Assembly (NCBI GenBank): GCA_033558025.1
Contig: JAUCEF010000007.1
Coordinates: forward strand, 3,844,001 to 3,908,000
DNA: 64,000 nt
From: Phytophthora sp. 'mugwort'
Taxonomy: Eukaryota; Oomycota; Peronosporomycetes; Peronosporales; Peronosporaceae
Direction: 5' to 3'
Part shown: positions 20,990-32,357 of the stretch, in pieces
Layout: each line of letters starts with the position of its first letter
Position numbering within the stretch: the stretch's first letter is position 1
Program-made: the position numbers and the translations under genes
Notes under the pieces: model-generated
What the model saw: only the letters and a program-made list of their open reading frames with translations
What the model was told of the DNA's origin: nothing
Database searches by the model: none

Positions 20990-22199
20990 GCAAACGTTTT
21001 TACAGTTTTTGTTTTTCTTTGGTTGGTAAGCCCATACTCCGCCACCCTGCGTCTGAGTCGATGCATCCACCTTCTTGTTCGTTTTGTTTAAATCAGTTGC
21101 CCACACAGCTGCCTGTGTCTTTTGAGGTCGATCGTTGATGATTAGGTTCCTCATGACAGCTTTTAGCTCAGCAACATTGAGGTCAGCGTTATCACCATAG
21201 CTACCACCAGATCTGGATATAATGCGCGGATTGAAGAAAAACAATCTCTGACTATAGTAGGCAAGTGATAATATCTTTAAATTCGTTATCATTGATAAGT
21301 TGATTGCTGTACATATCTCCAGTGACTTTAGCTGCTTTATGATGTTTGGAGCATCGTTGCCTAATTCAAGCTCTCCTTTTAGCTTATCATACTCGGCTCG
21401 TAGAGTCTGGAGCGGGTCCTCGAGCTTATCGTGGAAATTATACTGGAGATGGGTGATGGCAAGGATCTCTTTGAACATTTTTTTGTCCTCGATGCTGAGC
21501 TTATCGTAGGCAGATTGGTCAATGTTTTGTTTCTATACCAGAGTTCTGATCATGATTTGAAGACTATCACTAATCTGGCGTTTAGGACCGCATTTCCGGC
21601 GGTTAGGCTGAACAAATAACGAGTGTTTTGGCATCCAGATCTGTTAAACGAATGTACTTGCTACCAAGCTGTCGATACACATACGCACTAGATGTTGCTA
21701 ACCCCTGAATTTCATTCAGGTTGTAGGTTCTAGGTTCCGCGTCTGACCACTCCATCCAATGGAACTACACCAACGCCTCTTAGACCACGACCCTCTAATT
21801 TAGAGTAAGCGTCAGAATATCGCTTAGCTTTAGAATTATATACAGACTTCGTAGCTTTGCTGATTGTGTGGCTTTCAAAGCTGATCTTAATGCTTTTGAG
21901 TTTAATCCTTTCACAGCTTCCTTAGCTCCTTCATATCGCTTCTGAGCCTCGCCATATGCTTGAAAAGCTGTCTCTGCGTCATCATGAATCTTCTGCAGGC
22001 CTTCGTCGTGATCATATGGCTCATCGCTTTGCTTTTTCACATCACATGCGTTGCTGAAAATGACATCTTGAATAATACTGAGATTAGCATTTACATTCTG
22101 TACCATTTTCAGCTCATCTTTTGTAGCTGGGGCCTCAATATTGCTCGCAGTCTCTTGTGCAACTTCCAACTCACTAAGCAGAAATAGAAAGGTATCCAT
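20990..22199 (-). pseudogene. Polinton protein of unknown function, broken
   Basis: From an ATG at 22199 a helical, acidic N-terminal region (EVAQETASNIEAPATKDEL to about 21795) leads, after frame changes, to VYRQLGSKYIRLTDLDAKTL (near 21640), CGPKRQISDSLQIMIRTL and an in-frame TAG near 21532. It then continues with NIDQSAYDKLSIEDKKMFKE and a LRAEYDKLKGELELGNDAPN segment. The last block has the look of a conserved structural-region protein of Polintons and Polinton-like viruses, based on memory of the pattern only. I cannot assign a role. The C-terminus (near 20990) is uncertain because the frame overlaps the fiber gene. Confidence 0.5.
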
Positions 22200-22269
22200 C
22201 CATCAGAATATTTCTTAGTAAATCAGTCAATGCTTTTCCAGAAACAACCGTATGGTCCAAGTTTCTTAG

Positions 22270-22578
22270 TTATGAAAATTGTTTCTCACCTGGAGAACCG
22301 AAATAGTACGTATCGTGAGCTCTGAAACCGTCTTTGTAGTTTACAATCGGTCGGAGACGGAGTGGAATTTGAATCCCGTCATCGAAGAGGCGCTTGTAGT
22401 ACTCGGACAAAACAATTTTAGCCTCACTGTCTGGGATTGACATCGTATGATCCCTGTCTTCATCTAATCCAGTTTTGATACCATGACGTGCTTCTCGATC
22501 ATAATCATCACCAGTTGCCTCATATGATTTATAGACCTCTCGGCATCACTTGCCCCTACCATTGAGATATTTAACCAT
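22270..22578 (-). pseudogene. Small unknown Polinton protein, one in-frame stop
   Basis: The frame from the ATG at 22578 to the TAA at 22270 is 102 codons with one early in-frame TGA at codon 11. It is hydrophilic and tyrosine-rich (KSYEATGDDYDREARHG, IVLSEYYKRLFDDGIQIPLR, DGFRAHDTYYFGSPGEK). No family is recognised. It lies 10 bp downstream of the next gene on the same strand, suggesting co-transcription. Confidence 0.45.
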
Positions 22579-22588
22579 CTGCTCTTAA

Positions 22589-23743
22589 TCATTCTAAGAA
22601 TGCTCTTAGAGTCGATTGCCAATCAACCTTGTTGATTGCTGATTTATGCTTCAGGTTTGAATCTTTCCCATACACATCGATAGACCCCATTTTAATCCAA
22701 ACATATTGTTTCAAGCCGCTTTCATCAGATTTGAACTTCTGCTTGAAGATCGGAGTGATGCTTTTTTTCAATCCATTAGATTCCAGCATATCCTGATTCT
22801 TTGATACAATCCAAAGCAGCTTTAATCGACTTTGCTCGTTGTCAGATGTTGTCGATGTAAATTTCCGACTGAGTCGGATATCAGGTAGTCTCCGATCCTT
22901 AAGAACAACATCGAGATCCTCTAAATCATCGCCTGCTCGCTTCTTCATCTCCAATCGCGTTAGTGTTCGCACTCGATCTTCTTCGCCACGCATGGCTCCA
23001 ACTTCATCGATTGAGTTGCTTTCACCATCGTACAAGACATCTCAGAGTTTTGATTCTGTAGCTACCCAATCAAATGATTCATAATTTTTGTTTTTCTTAC
23101 CATTTCTAACAGAAATTACAGATCCCTTTTCTCCCAGAAGATATCTCGGATCGCTTTTACCACTTTTCCTTCGAATAGGGTGGATTTGGAGCGCAACCCA
23201 GTTAGGATTTTCTCCAAATAGGTGTTTAATCCAAGACCTGGATTGCACCTGCTCTTCCGTATCAAGCGAGCTTTCACGAACACTTTTAGTCGAAGTTGAA
23301 GCATTTATCATCTGTGGAGATTTATATGTTTCAACTCCAATATCAGCTGTATTGGGGCTTGCCTGAACTCCTGTATGAGTAGTCATGAAGGTTGCCTGTA
23401 ATTCTTTATTAGTTGTGTTGGGACGAGCCTGTACTCCACTATCAGCAGTTTCGAGGCGAGCCTGCGCTTCACTATTAACCATTTTAACTGTTGAGACCTC
23501 AGGGTTTGTCTGAGAGAATTTATCATTCATTGTTTTTCTTAGTTGCTCAGACGAATCTGTCTGAACTGGTGTGGAGGTTTTTGAATTCATTGTGCTTAGA
23601 ATGCTATCTACGTCGCTTGCCCATGATGCACCTTCATACATAACCCGCTTCGCTTTAGCTTGTTGGACACGTCGTTGAGATCGTTCGAGAAGCTCCTGTC
23701 GCATTTGCTCTCTCTGAGCGAGGGATGAGAACGAAGGAAACAT
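22589..23743 (-). pseudogene. Unknown Polinton protein, one in-frame TGA
   Basis: One frame of 385 codons from the ATG at 23743 to 22589, interrupted only by a TGA at 23042-23044. The N-terminal part is basic and helical (REQMRQELLERSQRRVQQAK). The middle has degenerate 14-residue repeats resembling 'GVQARPNTTN' (GVQARPNTTNKELQ, GVQASPNTADIGVE), and the C-terminal half is mixed charge (DRRLPDIRLSRKF, LKQYVWIKMGSIDVYG). No family is recognised. Its place in the operon-like series suggests a virion or replication accessory protein. Confidence 0.5.
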
Positions 23744-23870
23744 TGTGCCTATATCATGTGTATCATAAAAAATATATAGGAAATAACCAGTAGCTCGGCA
23801 TAACTGAATCATGACGAAATGTTGCATGTGAATGACATATGTGGTTTCTTTCATTTAGTAGATTGAAATA

Positions 23871-24110
23871 TCAATCTTTAATGGAATGAAACGGAACGCC
23901 AAAGATTGCTTCTAATTCACGCTGATACGTACGATTAACTACCGTTTTATGAAAATTTGATATTGCATCGAAAATCACCAACTCGTTCTTGATTCTGCTT
24001 ACTTCCTAAATGATCCACAACTTTCGCCGTAGCTTACCAAGCTCACGGTTTTTGTACGCAGTTCTTGCACATTCCTGAGTTAGTGTCTATATAATAAGTC
24101 AGATATTTAC
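23871..24110 (-). pseudogene. Short unknown coding remnant
   Basis: A frame ending at a TGA at 23871 reads NELVIFDAISNFHKTVVNRT, then ELEAIFGVPFHSIKD. Upstream of an in-frame TAG it continues in the same frame with CARTAYKNRELGKLRRKLW. No start codon could be placed. It lies between the unknown gene at 22.6-23.7 kb and the integrase, and is short and helical. Confidence 0.35.
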
Positions 24111-24196
24111 AAAACAAATCTTAATATAATAGTGGAAATAGTATACTTGAGTCAAAGCTACAGAGGATGTCTCTATCATATTTATTATCAAGCTAA

Positions 24197-25380
24197 TTAT
24201 GTCTCATTTTTTTGCGTCAGCCAATACTCCTTTTCAAGAGTCAATTTTCTACTTTTATTAACTAATCTGAGATTATCTTGCGGCTCCCAGGAATCAGGTT
24301 CATTTCCCAGCCACCGAATAAAGTACTTCAACTTACCAGTTCGCATCTTTTTATGATCTAAGATCTTCTCAGCTTCAAGGATATCGCCTCGATTGATTGT
24401 AGCCTCAGTGGTCTCTGATTGAACCTTCTTAAGGTTATTTGGAGCTTTGTAAAGCGTATGACCATTATTTGAGCGAATCTGGACTCGATAACCATCAATT
24501 CCTACAACTGAGTATACAGACTTGCTCCAACGTGCAGCCTCCTTTTCAAACGTTCCCTTCTTGAGCCGATAGATCACATTGATCTCAACGCTGAACTCGT
24601 TTTTCAATCTTATCAGCTTCACCTTGGTTATGAGTCAAATCTGCCTCCATTACTCGGCCTTTGGTTTCATTTGGCGTCATTCCAATCGATCGATGAACAC
24701 TGTTGTGTAGTTGCCAATGACGTCGCTGATTAGCTTTTGTGTAATCCGTTTTACAGATGGAGCGGGTGAAACCCCTCCCGGGCGACCATCGGTCAGCCAC
24801 ATCTTGGTTAATCTCTGCTTTATAGTTCGGTTGAATCGTTCAATTTTACCCATAGTTCCATGATCACCAGGTTCGTTGTTGAAATGGTCGATCTTTTTGC
24901 CTTTGAAAAATTCCTGAGCTTGAGCATTCATGAATTCACTACCATTATCGCTCGTTAAAATATCAACTTTGTGGAGTCTCACAAACGCTTTGAGGGCTGT
25001 TAAAACTATAGGCGCGGTCTTATTCACCAAACCCTTCGCGTACCCGATGCGGGAGTTAATATTGACACCAGTCAAAATTGGTCGTTTTCCCCAGAATGCA
25101 AGATCTATTTGCCAGGAGTTGGGGTTATGATAGGCAATCTTGAACCCATCAAAGCTCTTCTTTTGTTCTTGGAAAATCGCTGAATATCTGACTGATTAGC
25201 ATACCAATCCTTGACATTCCTTAACGTGATTTTAGGTTATTTTTCTCGAGCCTTCTGATACAGCGCTTGAGCTCCAATATAACCAGTTTTCGGCTTGTAG
25301 TTAAGTTGGCGGAGGAGATCATTGAGCTGTTCGATCGCACTTCTGCGTGTGGTCAGCGACGTCACCCTCATCTTGTCCAT
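24197..25380 (-). pseudogene. INT: Polinton integrase with chromodomain, broken
   Basis: This is a retroviral-type (rve) integrase. From the ATG at 25380 the N-terminal region is helical (RSAIEQLNDLLRQLNYKP) and contains an in-frame TAA, then a frameshift near 25180. The catalytic core has WQIDLAFWGKRPILTGVNI (first Asp), VDILTSDNGSEFMN (second Asp) and HGTMGKIERFNRTIKQRL (Glu), so the DDE triad is preserved. It continues, after shifts, with VHRSIGMTPNETKG and a C-terminal barrel-like stretch (WSKSVYSVVGIDGYRVQI). The chromodomain (ILDHKKMRTGKLKYFIRWLG and EPDSWEPQDNLRL) ends the protein. Chromodomain and rve core together are diagnostic for Polintons. At least three lesions. Confidence 0.9.
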
Positions 25381-25428
25381 GATTCATATATAATATTCAA
25401 AGAAAAAAATGTGATAGGTTGAGAACAT

Positions 25429-28400
25429 CTAAATATCAAGTGGGAGGGTACTAATTCCATCCTCAAGCACCTGTCGCTTGTCGTAGAAATACGATAGGGC
25501 AGTTTTGGTCTGACTGTATGTGATGATTGATTTAGTTTCTTTTGACAGTCTAAACCCCTTGTTGGTACCTCGAATGGTAATCCGGTCGCGAACTACTGAC
25601 TCAAACCCCAAAGGGTTGAGCACATCCTCATTGCAACCACGACATTGTTGTACGCCTTTAGCTGAGACCTTCACCTTGTATGACTGGTCTGGAAGATAGC
25701 AAATATAGTTCTTACTTCTGAGTGTGACCATGGCATCACCTGACCATTCATCTTTGAATAGGCCGGGGGTACGGCGATCAAACTTAGCTACTTCCGTGTT
25801 ATAGTCGCGCGGAAACCAATCGTACTTGTGCTGTTTATATATCACATAGCTCGGGTTTGACGCACTCCTGGAATGGATTTGTACAGCTGAAAGCGATGTA
25901 GGCAGAGTCCGTGTCCATCTCTTGATACTGGAAGTCGGATCGATCGAAGTAGAAGTCAATACAGTAGTAGTAGAACTCGAGCATGCGTAGCTTAGCAAGC
26001 TGATAGATAGCAATAGACAAATGGATCGGATCCTTGTTATTAAGACGACGTTTTTTCATGGTTATCTCACATGAATCGTTCAGCTCCTCTAACCCATGAA
26101 ACGTGAAGTGCTCAATACGCGACTTGATTCTTCATTCGACTCATACTTGACCTGTTTGTGTTTGGTCATGTCCATGCCGGTCGACCAAACGCCGAGTTGC
26201 CAACCAATTTCATCATCTCAGCAATCATAGCCTTACCCTTATCCTCATCATCAACACGACGTGCACTCGATACAGCATTCATAAATGGAGCAAAAGCCTT
26301 GTGAGCGCTAGCTTTAATAAAGCTGTAAGTCTTAGTGATTTCCATTCCATGAGACAGATACCACTTGAGTAGCGGAGTGTAGATCAGAATTTTGTCTCCA
26401 AAGTAGCTTCCAATCCGCTTGCGAGCAGGCTTGGCTTTATTCTTTTTTGGTGCCTCATTGTACTCAAACATATGATCACCAATGACCTTCTCGTTGGTAC
26501 AGTCGATCAATATATTTTTGAAAATGGGAGTCATTTCACTAAAATACTCTTTCAGATGGTCTGGAGTTCGAATATCACACTCAAGAAAGCCAAAGATATT
26601 GTCGTTCTGGATATCCTTAACAATATCTGGATAAGATTCACGAGTGGTAAGGCGTCCGCAAGGCATGTAATTACCGAGAGCCCAGAGGTATAGAGCATTG
26701 GCGTCGTAGCCGATGATCTTTTTCACGAGCTTACCACCACGAATCTTCGTCTCATTGCGCTTAGCGTAGTGATTGAAGATAATTGATGGCCCGCCAGCAA
26801 TGTTCTCCTTCATTTTGCCGTAGATATCCTTCTCCTCCCTGTCAATCGAATATGCAAGCTTGTCTGAGTTAAACTCCAGCAGCTTCTTGAAGCGAAATCC
26901 ACCGAGCGACATGTTCTTGTGGGCGATGTTACTTTGGACGCATGAGATGAGGACATTACCGCCAATACGCCCCAAATTGTTATTTATTTGATCGGCTGAT
27001 GCATATCGACAGTCAGCTGACACCAGCACAGACCACACAAATATTTTTGCTTTTTCAGCAATGTGTCCAAGTGATCAAGAGTCATATTGAACTTATGCTT
27101 GGCATCTACATCCTGAAGCTTTTAGCCAGCCAGACGCTTAGCTGGGAATCTGAAAAATGTAGCAGGTGCTTTAACAGGATGTTGGAGTTCGTTGAAGCAG
27201 GTTTGATACATGACCTTCCCCGAGAGGCCCAGAAGCGAGACCCCATCAGCGAACATGTCGAGATTAAAACGCTTAAATAACTCACGCTGAGCCTCGATAG
27301 CCTTGATAAATGGTACTACATCTAAATTATTGTACCAGATGAGTAAGTCTTTGATAGAATTCATCTCATAGTGTTTCCACACGAACCTTATCCGCTCATA
27401 GTCAGCGTTGGTAATGCTGGTACCACGAAGAGCACTGTCGAATGCTGATTTAGGGGGGATTTTGGTTTCGTTGAGCACCTCGAAAGCTTTGATGTACTCG
27501 TATGGAAATAACCCTTTGCCAAGACCACAGACGCATTTAATCTTGTCAGCACACTTGCATCCACCGAGATATGTACTAAGATACTTATCATAGCTTGTTC
27601 CAGCAGGAACATAGTTGCTAATATCAAGCATCTTAATCAAGTTGATATCGTATCTACCAGAGTTGAACCCCAACACTGGTACTTGATCAAGCTGTTGCTT
27701 GATTTTCCCGTAATCAGACCTTTCCTTCCCGAAAGAAATTGTTTTATGGGAATCAAAGAAAGTAGCATAATCTCCATCCTTGATCCACTTATCAACATCA
27801 CCCATTGAGTACTTCTTTCCAAGCATTAATCCAGGGATCTCCATACCACTAAAGCCGTGAACTTTGATAATCTTCTTGAAAAGTGGCTCATATTTTTGAA
27901 CATTGTACTCCTGAATCTTCAAGCCGACTTTGCTAATGTAATCAAACATATCTTTTTGCAAAGCTTTCGGTTCATCATTTACGAAGCATCTTACTTCCCC
28001 GGAGAGACTGTCAGCTACTGATACCGAAACAGGAACGTGTTCATTCGTGAAAATAGTGCTTACACCGTGCTGGAACCCGTCGGCTTCAGTATGGCCTCAA
28101 AATCGTACACCGTAAAGTGATCGATGTAGTGGTCAATCTTCTTGATGGAGTACTTCGCTAGCATTAATTTTATAGAATTCTGAGAGGGTCTGTAGATAGT
28201 TGGCTCCGCTGGGAAGCTCTCAATATTCACAAGCTCACATTGATTCCGCTTATGATTTTTAAGCTTGTCAGCGCTAACGAAGACCATTTCACACTTAGGG
28301 CATTGATACTTGCTTTGAAGCATATCGATGCTCTTAATGTACAGAGCGTGGTTCTCATGTTATAGAATAGCCATGGATTCAAACTCCTTGTCCGAGCGAC

Positions 28401-29315
28401 GAATGCATTCAACTTTGCCCGATTCCACATTCATTGTATAAACATTGAGAGCGAGCCGGTAGTAGTCCTCAAGCTCATCCAATTGTAGAAGGTCAATAGG
28501 CTTAAAGCTTCGGAATAGACTCAGAGTATAGATAATACCCTTGAAAGAACAGTATCGCTTGAATACCTCCTTCACTTAAGCCTGAATTCTCCGAGGGTCC
28601 TTCTTAGGGTCTTGTAGCAAGTGCCATGCAATGCAATGGAGAACGCATTTGTTGTTCGTCTTGGGAAAATTGATGACATGCTTGTTTTCACGAATGACCT
28701 TAGGAATGGCAGCTTCGCTATCACCAAGAGCATGGTTGCGATGGTAGATGAAATCTTAAAGCCAGTAATCGCCTTGACCTTGTATCCAGAGCTAGGGTAG
28801 TTAAGCTTGTTAGCCAGCTCCACAGACCTGATTTCTGAAATAATTTTCTTTCCAATATCAGCCTTACTATTGACCGCAACATGAGTATTAAATACGTAGG
28901 TATTACCTAGATTCGGGTGAAAGTACTTGGTTTCATTCTCATCGCTGAGACTAATCAGGTCGTAGCCGAGAGCAATGTTCACCTTGAACGCATTGGTTTG
29001 CGTCGAGAGAACGTGCTCAAGCTATTCGTAGAACTCCGATGGTTGGATACCTTCGTATAGATGAGACTCCATATGCTGACCGCTATAGAAACGATATTTG
29101 GGGTCGGTCTTATAGTCTTTGGATATATTTTTCGTCAAGTCTTCGATAGAAACATTGTACTGCTTTGCGACCAGCTTTTGATTGCTCGGACGAGTGATGT
29201 TGCTAACATAAACCATCTTACCCGTTTTACCTCGGACCTTGACGCGATAATCGGTACCTCATCGGACCACATTAATATTTAATCGCTTTAGTCCTTCACG
29301 TTCGTAAGGCAGCAT
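25429..29315 (-). pseudogene. POLB: Protein-primed family-B DNA polymerase, broken
   Basis: The coding length is about 1,295 codons, in line with Polinton polymerases. From an ATG at 29315 downward: an N-terminal region with in-frame TGA near 29261 and TAG near 29020; a C2H2-type finger YQCPKCEMVFVSADKLKNHK near 28290; an exonuclease start HFTVYDFEAILKP near 28100; FNSGRYDINLIKMLDI near 27640; and the palm pieces IIGYDANALYLWALGN (near 26700), KLVGNSAFGR (near 26190) and YQEMDTDSAYIAFS (near 25900). The C-terminal end is at 25429. The DTDS motif and the exonuclease Asp-Glu are intact, but at least four stops and several frameshifts (near 28720, 28050, 27100, 26120, 25900) kill it. It would replicate the element from a terminal protein primer. 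Confidence 0.92.
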
Positions 29316-29420
29316 ATTTGCTATATATTTGTGGCTATATTATTCTCGTGGGGATGACTTTATAATTATTGGATGTTGTATCAGGATTGACTTTATATCA
29401 TGGTCTCATACAAAGTTTTT

Positions 29421-29504
29421 GAACTTTAACTAATTAATAGTAGTCCGTCTTTAAATGGCTTGACTTGTTATGTGAGAAAAAAAACTAATTAATTAGTTAA
29501 GTTC
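29421..29504. repeat. Hairpin between small basic gene and polymerase
   Basis: Inverted arms GAACTTTAACTAATTAAT (29421-29438) and ATTAATTAGTTAAGTTC (29488-29504) pair with one bulge around a 49-nt loop. The right arm covers the stop codon of the gene at 29493-29711, so the hairpin could end its transcript or separate it from the polymerase. It is not matched in the TIRs. Confidence 0.55.
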
Positions 29505-29711
29505 GTTTTCGCTTTTAGGTTCGCTTTCAGTTGGACTATGTTCGCTTTTAGGTTTTCGCTTGCGAGTCCGAATCTGATCTCTATTCTTATCATCATACTC
29601 TTTTTGATAACCTAAGCGAGCTTCACGTGCGCTGGTAGTAGCGCTTCTGCGCCTACTTGATGCGCTCTTGCCCTCTTTGTTAGCCAGATATTGCTCAGGA
29701 GAGGACGCCAT
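29493..29711 (-). CDS. Small basic unknown protein
   Basis: The 72-residue open frame starts at an ATG at 29711 and is intact. It is very hydrophilic: SSRRRSATTSAREARLGYQK and RTRKRKPKSEHSPTESEPKS, with a basic core and acidic tail. No domain is recognised. The position upstream of the polymerase on the same strand would fit a replication or DNA-binding accessory, but composition alone cannot show this. Confidence 0.45.
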   Translation of the reverse strand: MASSPEQYLANKEGKSASSRRRSATTSAREARLGYQKEYDDKNRDQIRTRKRKPKSEHSPTESEPKSENELN

Positions 29712-30103
29712 CTTTGTATATTGTAACTTTATATTAATCAGGATAATAAAAATATTGATGCAGCACTGAAATAAATCAACTTGGGAATAGATCGAGTAAT
29801 AGTAACATACTGGCGATCGTCGATGCTCTCACGAACCCGCAAACTTCTCCGATAGGTGGTGACAAACATTTCTCAGTGATCATGGATATGTCTTGGTACC
29901 AGGAGGCAATGGTTGCGCAGTAGCGTCAAGGCTCGCCGAGACCGCTTTGAGAATCGTACCCTCGGAGATCCAGAACTACCATATTTTGCTCTGACAAATT
30001 CGGCTGCTTCCGTTCAAAAAGTGGCAATCTCTCCATTGATGCACTGATCGGCCGAAGATGAAAACATTTAGCATAGAAAATATTGAAGGTGGGATGCTCT
30101 TAA
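29712..30103. other. Non-coding gap between Polinton core and Crinkler
   Basis: No gene is recognised. The left part is AT-rich like the Polinton core, and base composition becomes more balanced from about 29810 towards the Crinkler gene. The change may mark the junction at which the cargo was joined. Confidence 0.35.
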
Positions 30104-32228
30104 CTAGTGGACTTGACTTGCTAGGCATTTGACGGATTGATGCTTGATCTCGCCGTTAATTGCTTGATATTGAAGATCAAATTGGTCGCAGGAATCAGGA
30201 AATCGAGCATGAATTATCTGAACCTTTGGAAAGTGTTCATCTCCATACACTTCGTCCATCGTATGTCCTATAGGGACGAAATTCACGACAACCATGGAAT
30301 GGACGTCGAATTGTTGTCGGGAACCATCTGCTTGTTCTGCGGCGGCTTTCATCTCTGATTCGCATAATAGATTTGACTTCAGTTCGTACGCAAGTTCGAT
30401 ACCGTTAGCGATGAGAATATTGGCTCTAGTTCGCCTCCCTGGAGTTTTTGCTTCAGCATAAATTCCCCTTGTCATCGATGCTATCTTTAAGATATCTCGC
30501 ATCGTTGCGTAAAGTTCATGATGGAAAGATGACTCGCTCGGAGCTTGTCGATTCCTCATCAGATGATTTGATATCGTCTTGGGGATCACGTGTCGAAGTG
30601 CAACCGACAACAGCAACATGGGATCTTCGGTAGATGCGACTTGATTGATTTCTCGCACAGGGAGCGCTTCTACACAGACTCGACACATCATCTCGGAGAC
30701 AACGGTCAACGTACCATCAGTTCTTTGAATTACAATCCCCATTCTCAGCAAGGGATCAACAAGGCGTCTATCTTGATCACCTCTTACAGCGATGCCACAG
30801 TACCCCTCCACAGCGCTAGCAGTGAGATTTACATTTGTTTTCAAGTACGTATTGAGTCCTTCCCACTCCAACTCAGTCAAGCCCTGTAGATCACCTTGTA
30901 TGCGGTGATACGTGTTGTTGTACTCGGCCAAATAGACAGAAAATGCACCCAATTTGAACCATGCCTCCCATTCATACCATTGGAGGGTCCATTTGTCGTG
31001 ATCTACCGTAAATCGAATCATTGATCCAAAGACGCCTGGCGCACCACTAGAATGCGCCATAATCCCACATTGAAGAGACTGAGAAAACTCGTATCGTGGC
31101 TTAATAAGCTGGAAAAAAGCACGCATTTGTTCTGGTGAAAATGGCTCGATCCTGATCATATTGCCAACGTTGAAGGGGCTTGGGTCGGTGTCTCCTCGAA
31201 AAAGTTCATGATGATGCACTAGCTCATGACTTCCAATCCCAAGAAATCCACAGAAGTATGAAGCCACCTTCCATTTACGAAGTGCTAGCAAAAATTTAAT
31301 CGCCAACTCTTTGTTGGCAAAGAGGTAATCCATTTCATTCACGATCAGACAGAAACGCTTCTGGTCGTGAGTTGTGCAGCGCACCACCAATTGCATAAAC
31401 GATCATAGTCCACGCACGTACTTTGCTGGTCAAGTGACTTTCCCAGTCGGTTCCAAAACGTTGTTTCCACTACCACATCCGACCGATGCAAGTCGAAAAA
31501 GACGCACTTGACATTGGCATCATCACCAAGCCAGTCCATGATGCGATACGCAATGGTTGTTTTACCAAACTGACGCGGACCAAATAGCAAATATAATGGG
31601 ATGACCAATCACTGCGGTGCTGGAGAAACCTTCCTTAATCAGTTGGAAAGCGGTGATAGTATCAAGAGGAACGGAGAATTCATCCTGATGCACTGGTCCT
31701 GTATACGCGATGGTTTGGCGTACCAGTCTGGTCTTCCTTAAAAGACGAAAATCAATTTCATCTGCATGCGGTCGATACGAAGGAGGACGTGCAGTCTTCT
31801 CTCGCTCCGGAGCCACCACCAGCACGTGGATCTGGCGAGGCAATGGAGGATCCATTCCGCTAAGCACGTCCTTTAGCGGGTCCTCCGCCTGTAGCTCTTT
31901 GTCTTCCTCCGTTAGCGCTTCGATGAGAGCCGTCTTCTCGCCTTTCTTCAGCTTCTTCACATCTTCAGAACTACTCGGTAGCCACGACTTCGCCTGCTTC
32001 GCTTCGCCCTCCTTCACTTCGCTCTCCTTCGCTTCGCCCTCCTTCGTGTCGCGCTCCTTCGCCAGGAAGAGCTGCAGCCGGTCGGCTCGCTCAGTGTACT
32101 TTATCTTCTCTGCGATCGCGTCCTTCAGGAGGCCCACAACCTTAACCTTACTTGTATTGATTACCACAGGAAGGACGTCCACCCACCCCTTCCCGAAATA
32201 CCGCGCACATCAGGGTCACTTCTTCCAT
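30104..32228 (-). pseudogene. CRN: Crinkler-type effector gene: CRN header, NTPase, REase-like
   Basis: The reading starts at an ATG at 32228. The N-terminal header has the hallmarks of oomycete Crinklers: RLQLFLAK near 32085 (the LFLAK motif) and QIHVLVVAPE near 31830 (the HVLV end of the header). In this family the header directs delivery and the variable C-terminus acts inside host cells. Next comes a P-loop, LLFGPRQFGKTTIAYRI (near 31570), and a Walker B-like stretch, KRFCLIVNEMDYLF (near 31350). The C-terminus has a PD-(D/E)XK-type pattern, RTRANILIANGIELAYELK (near 30430), with Asn where Asp is usual. Three frame changes (about 32185, 31600 and 31390) break the gene. No signal peptide is obvious. 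It lies 130 bp from the right Polinton TIR and inside the target duplication. Confidence 0.85.
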
Positions 32229-32357
32229 CTTGTATTTGTGGCAGCGGATTCTGAAATGAGAAAGAACGGGAGAAAATTTGCAATCGTACCTAAGTGATAA
32301 CTAAATGGTGTGGTCACATAGGTTGCAACCCTTCTCAGACATACCTAATATTAAATT

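Noticed and set aside
29418..29505. Inverted repeat near 29.4 kb as the Polinton right end
   Set aside because: No matching sequence exists at the left end; the true right terminus with target duplication is at 32501.
14311..29711. Alternative genetic code in the Polinton (stop reassignment)
   Set aside because: All three stop codons occur inside frames together with frameshifts, and normal stops end the genes; decay is the simpler explanation.
31710..32297. Plus-strand open frame opposite the Crinkler header
   Set aside because: Ser/Phe-rich shadow of the Lys/Glu-rich repeat in the CRN gene; no family and no start context.
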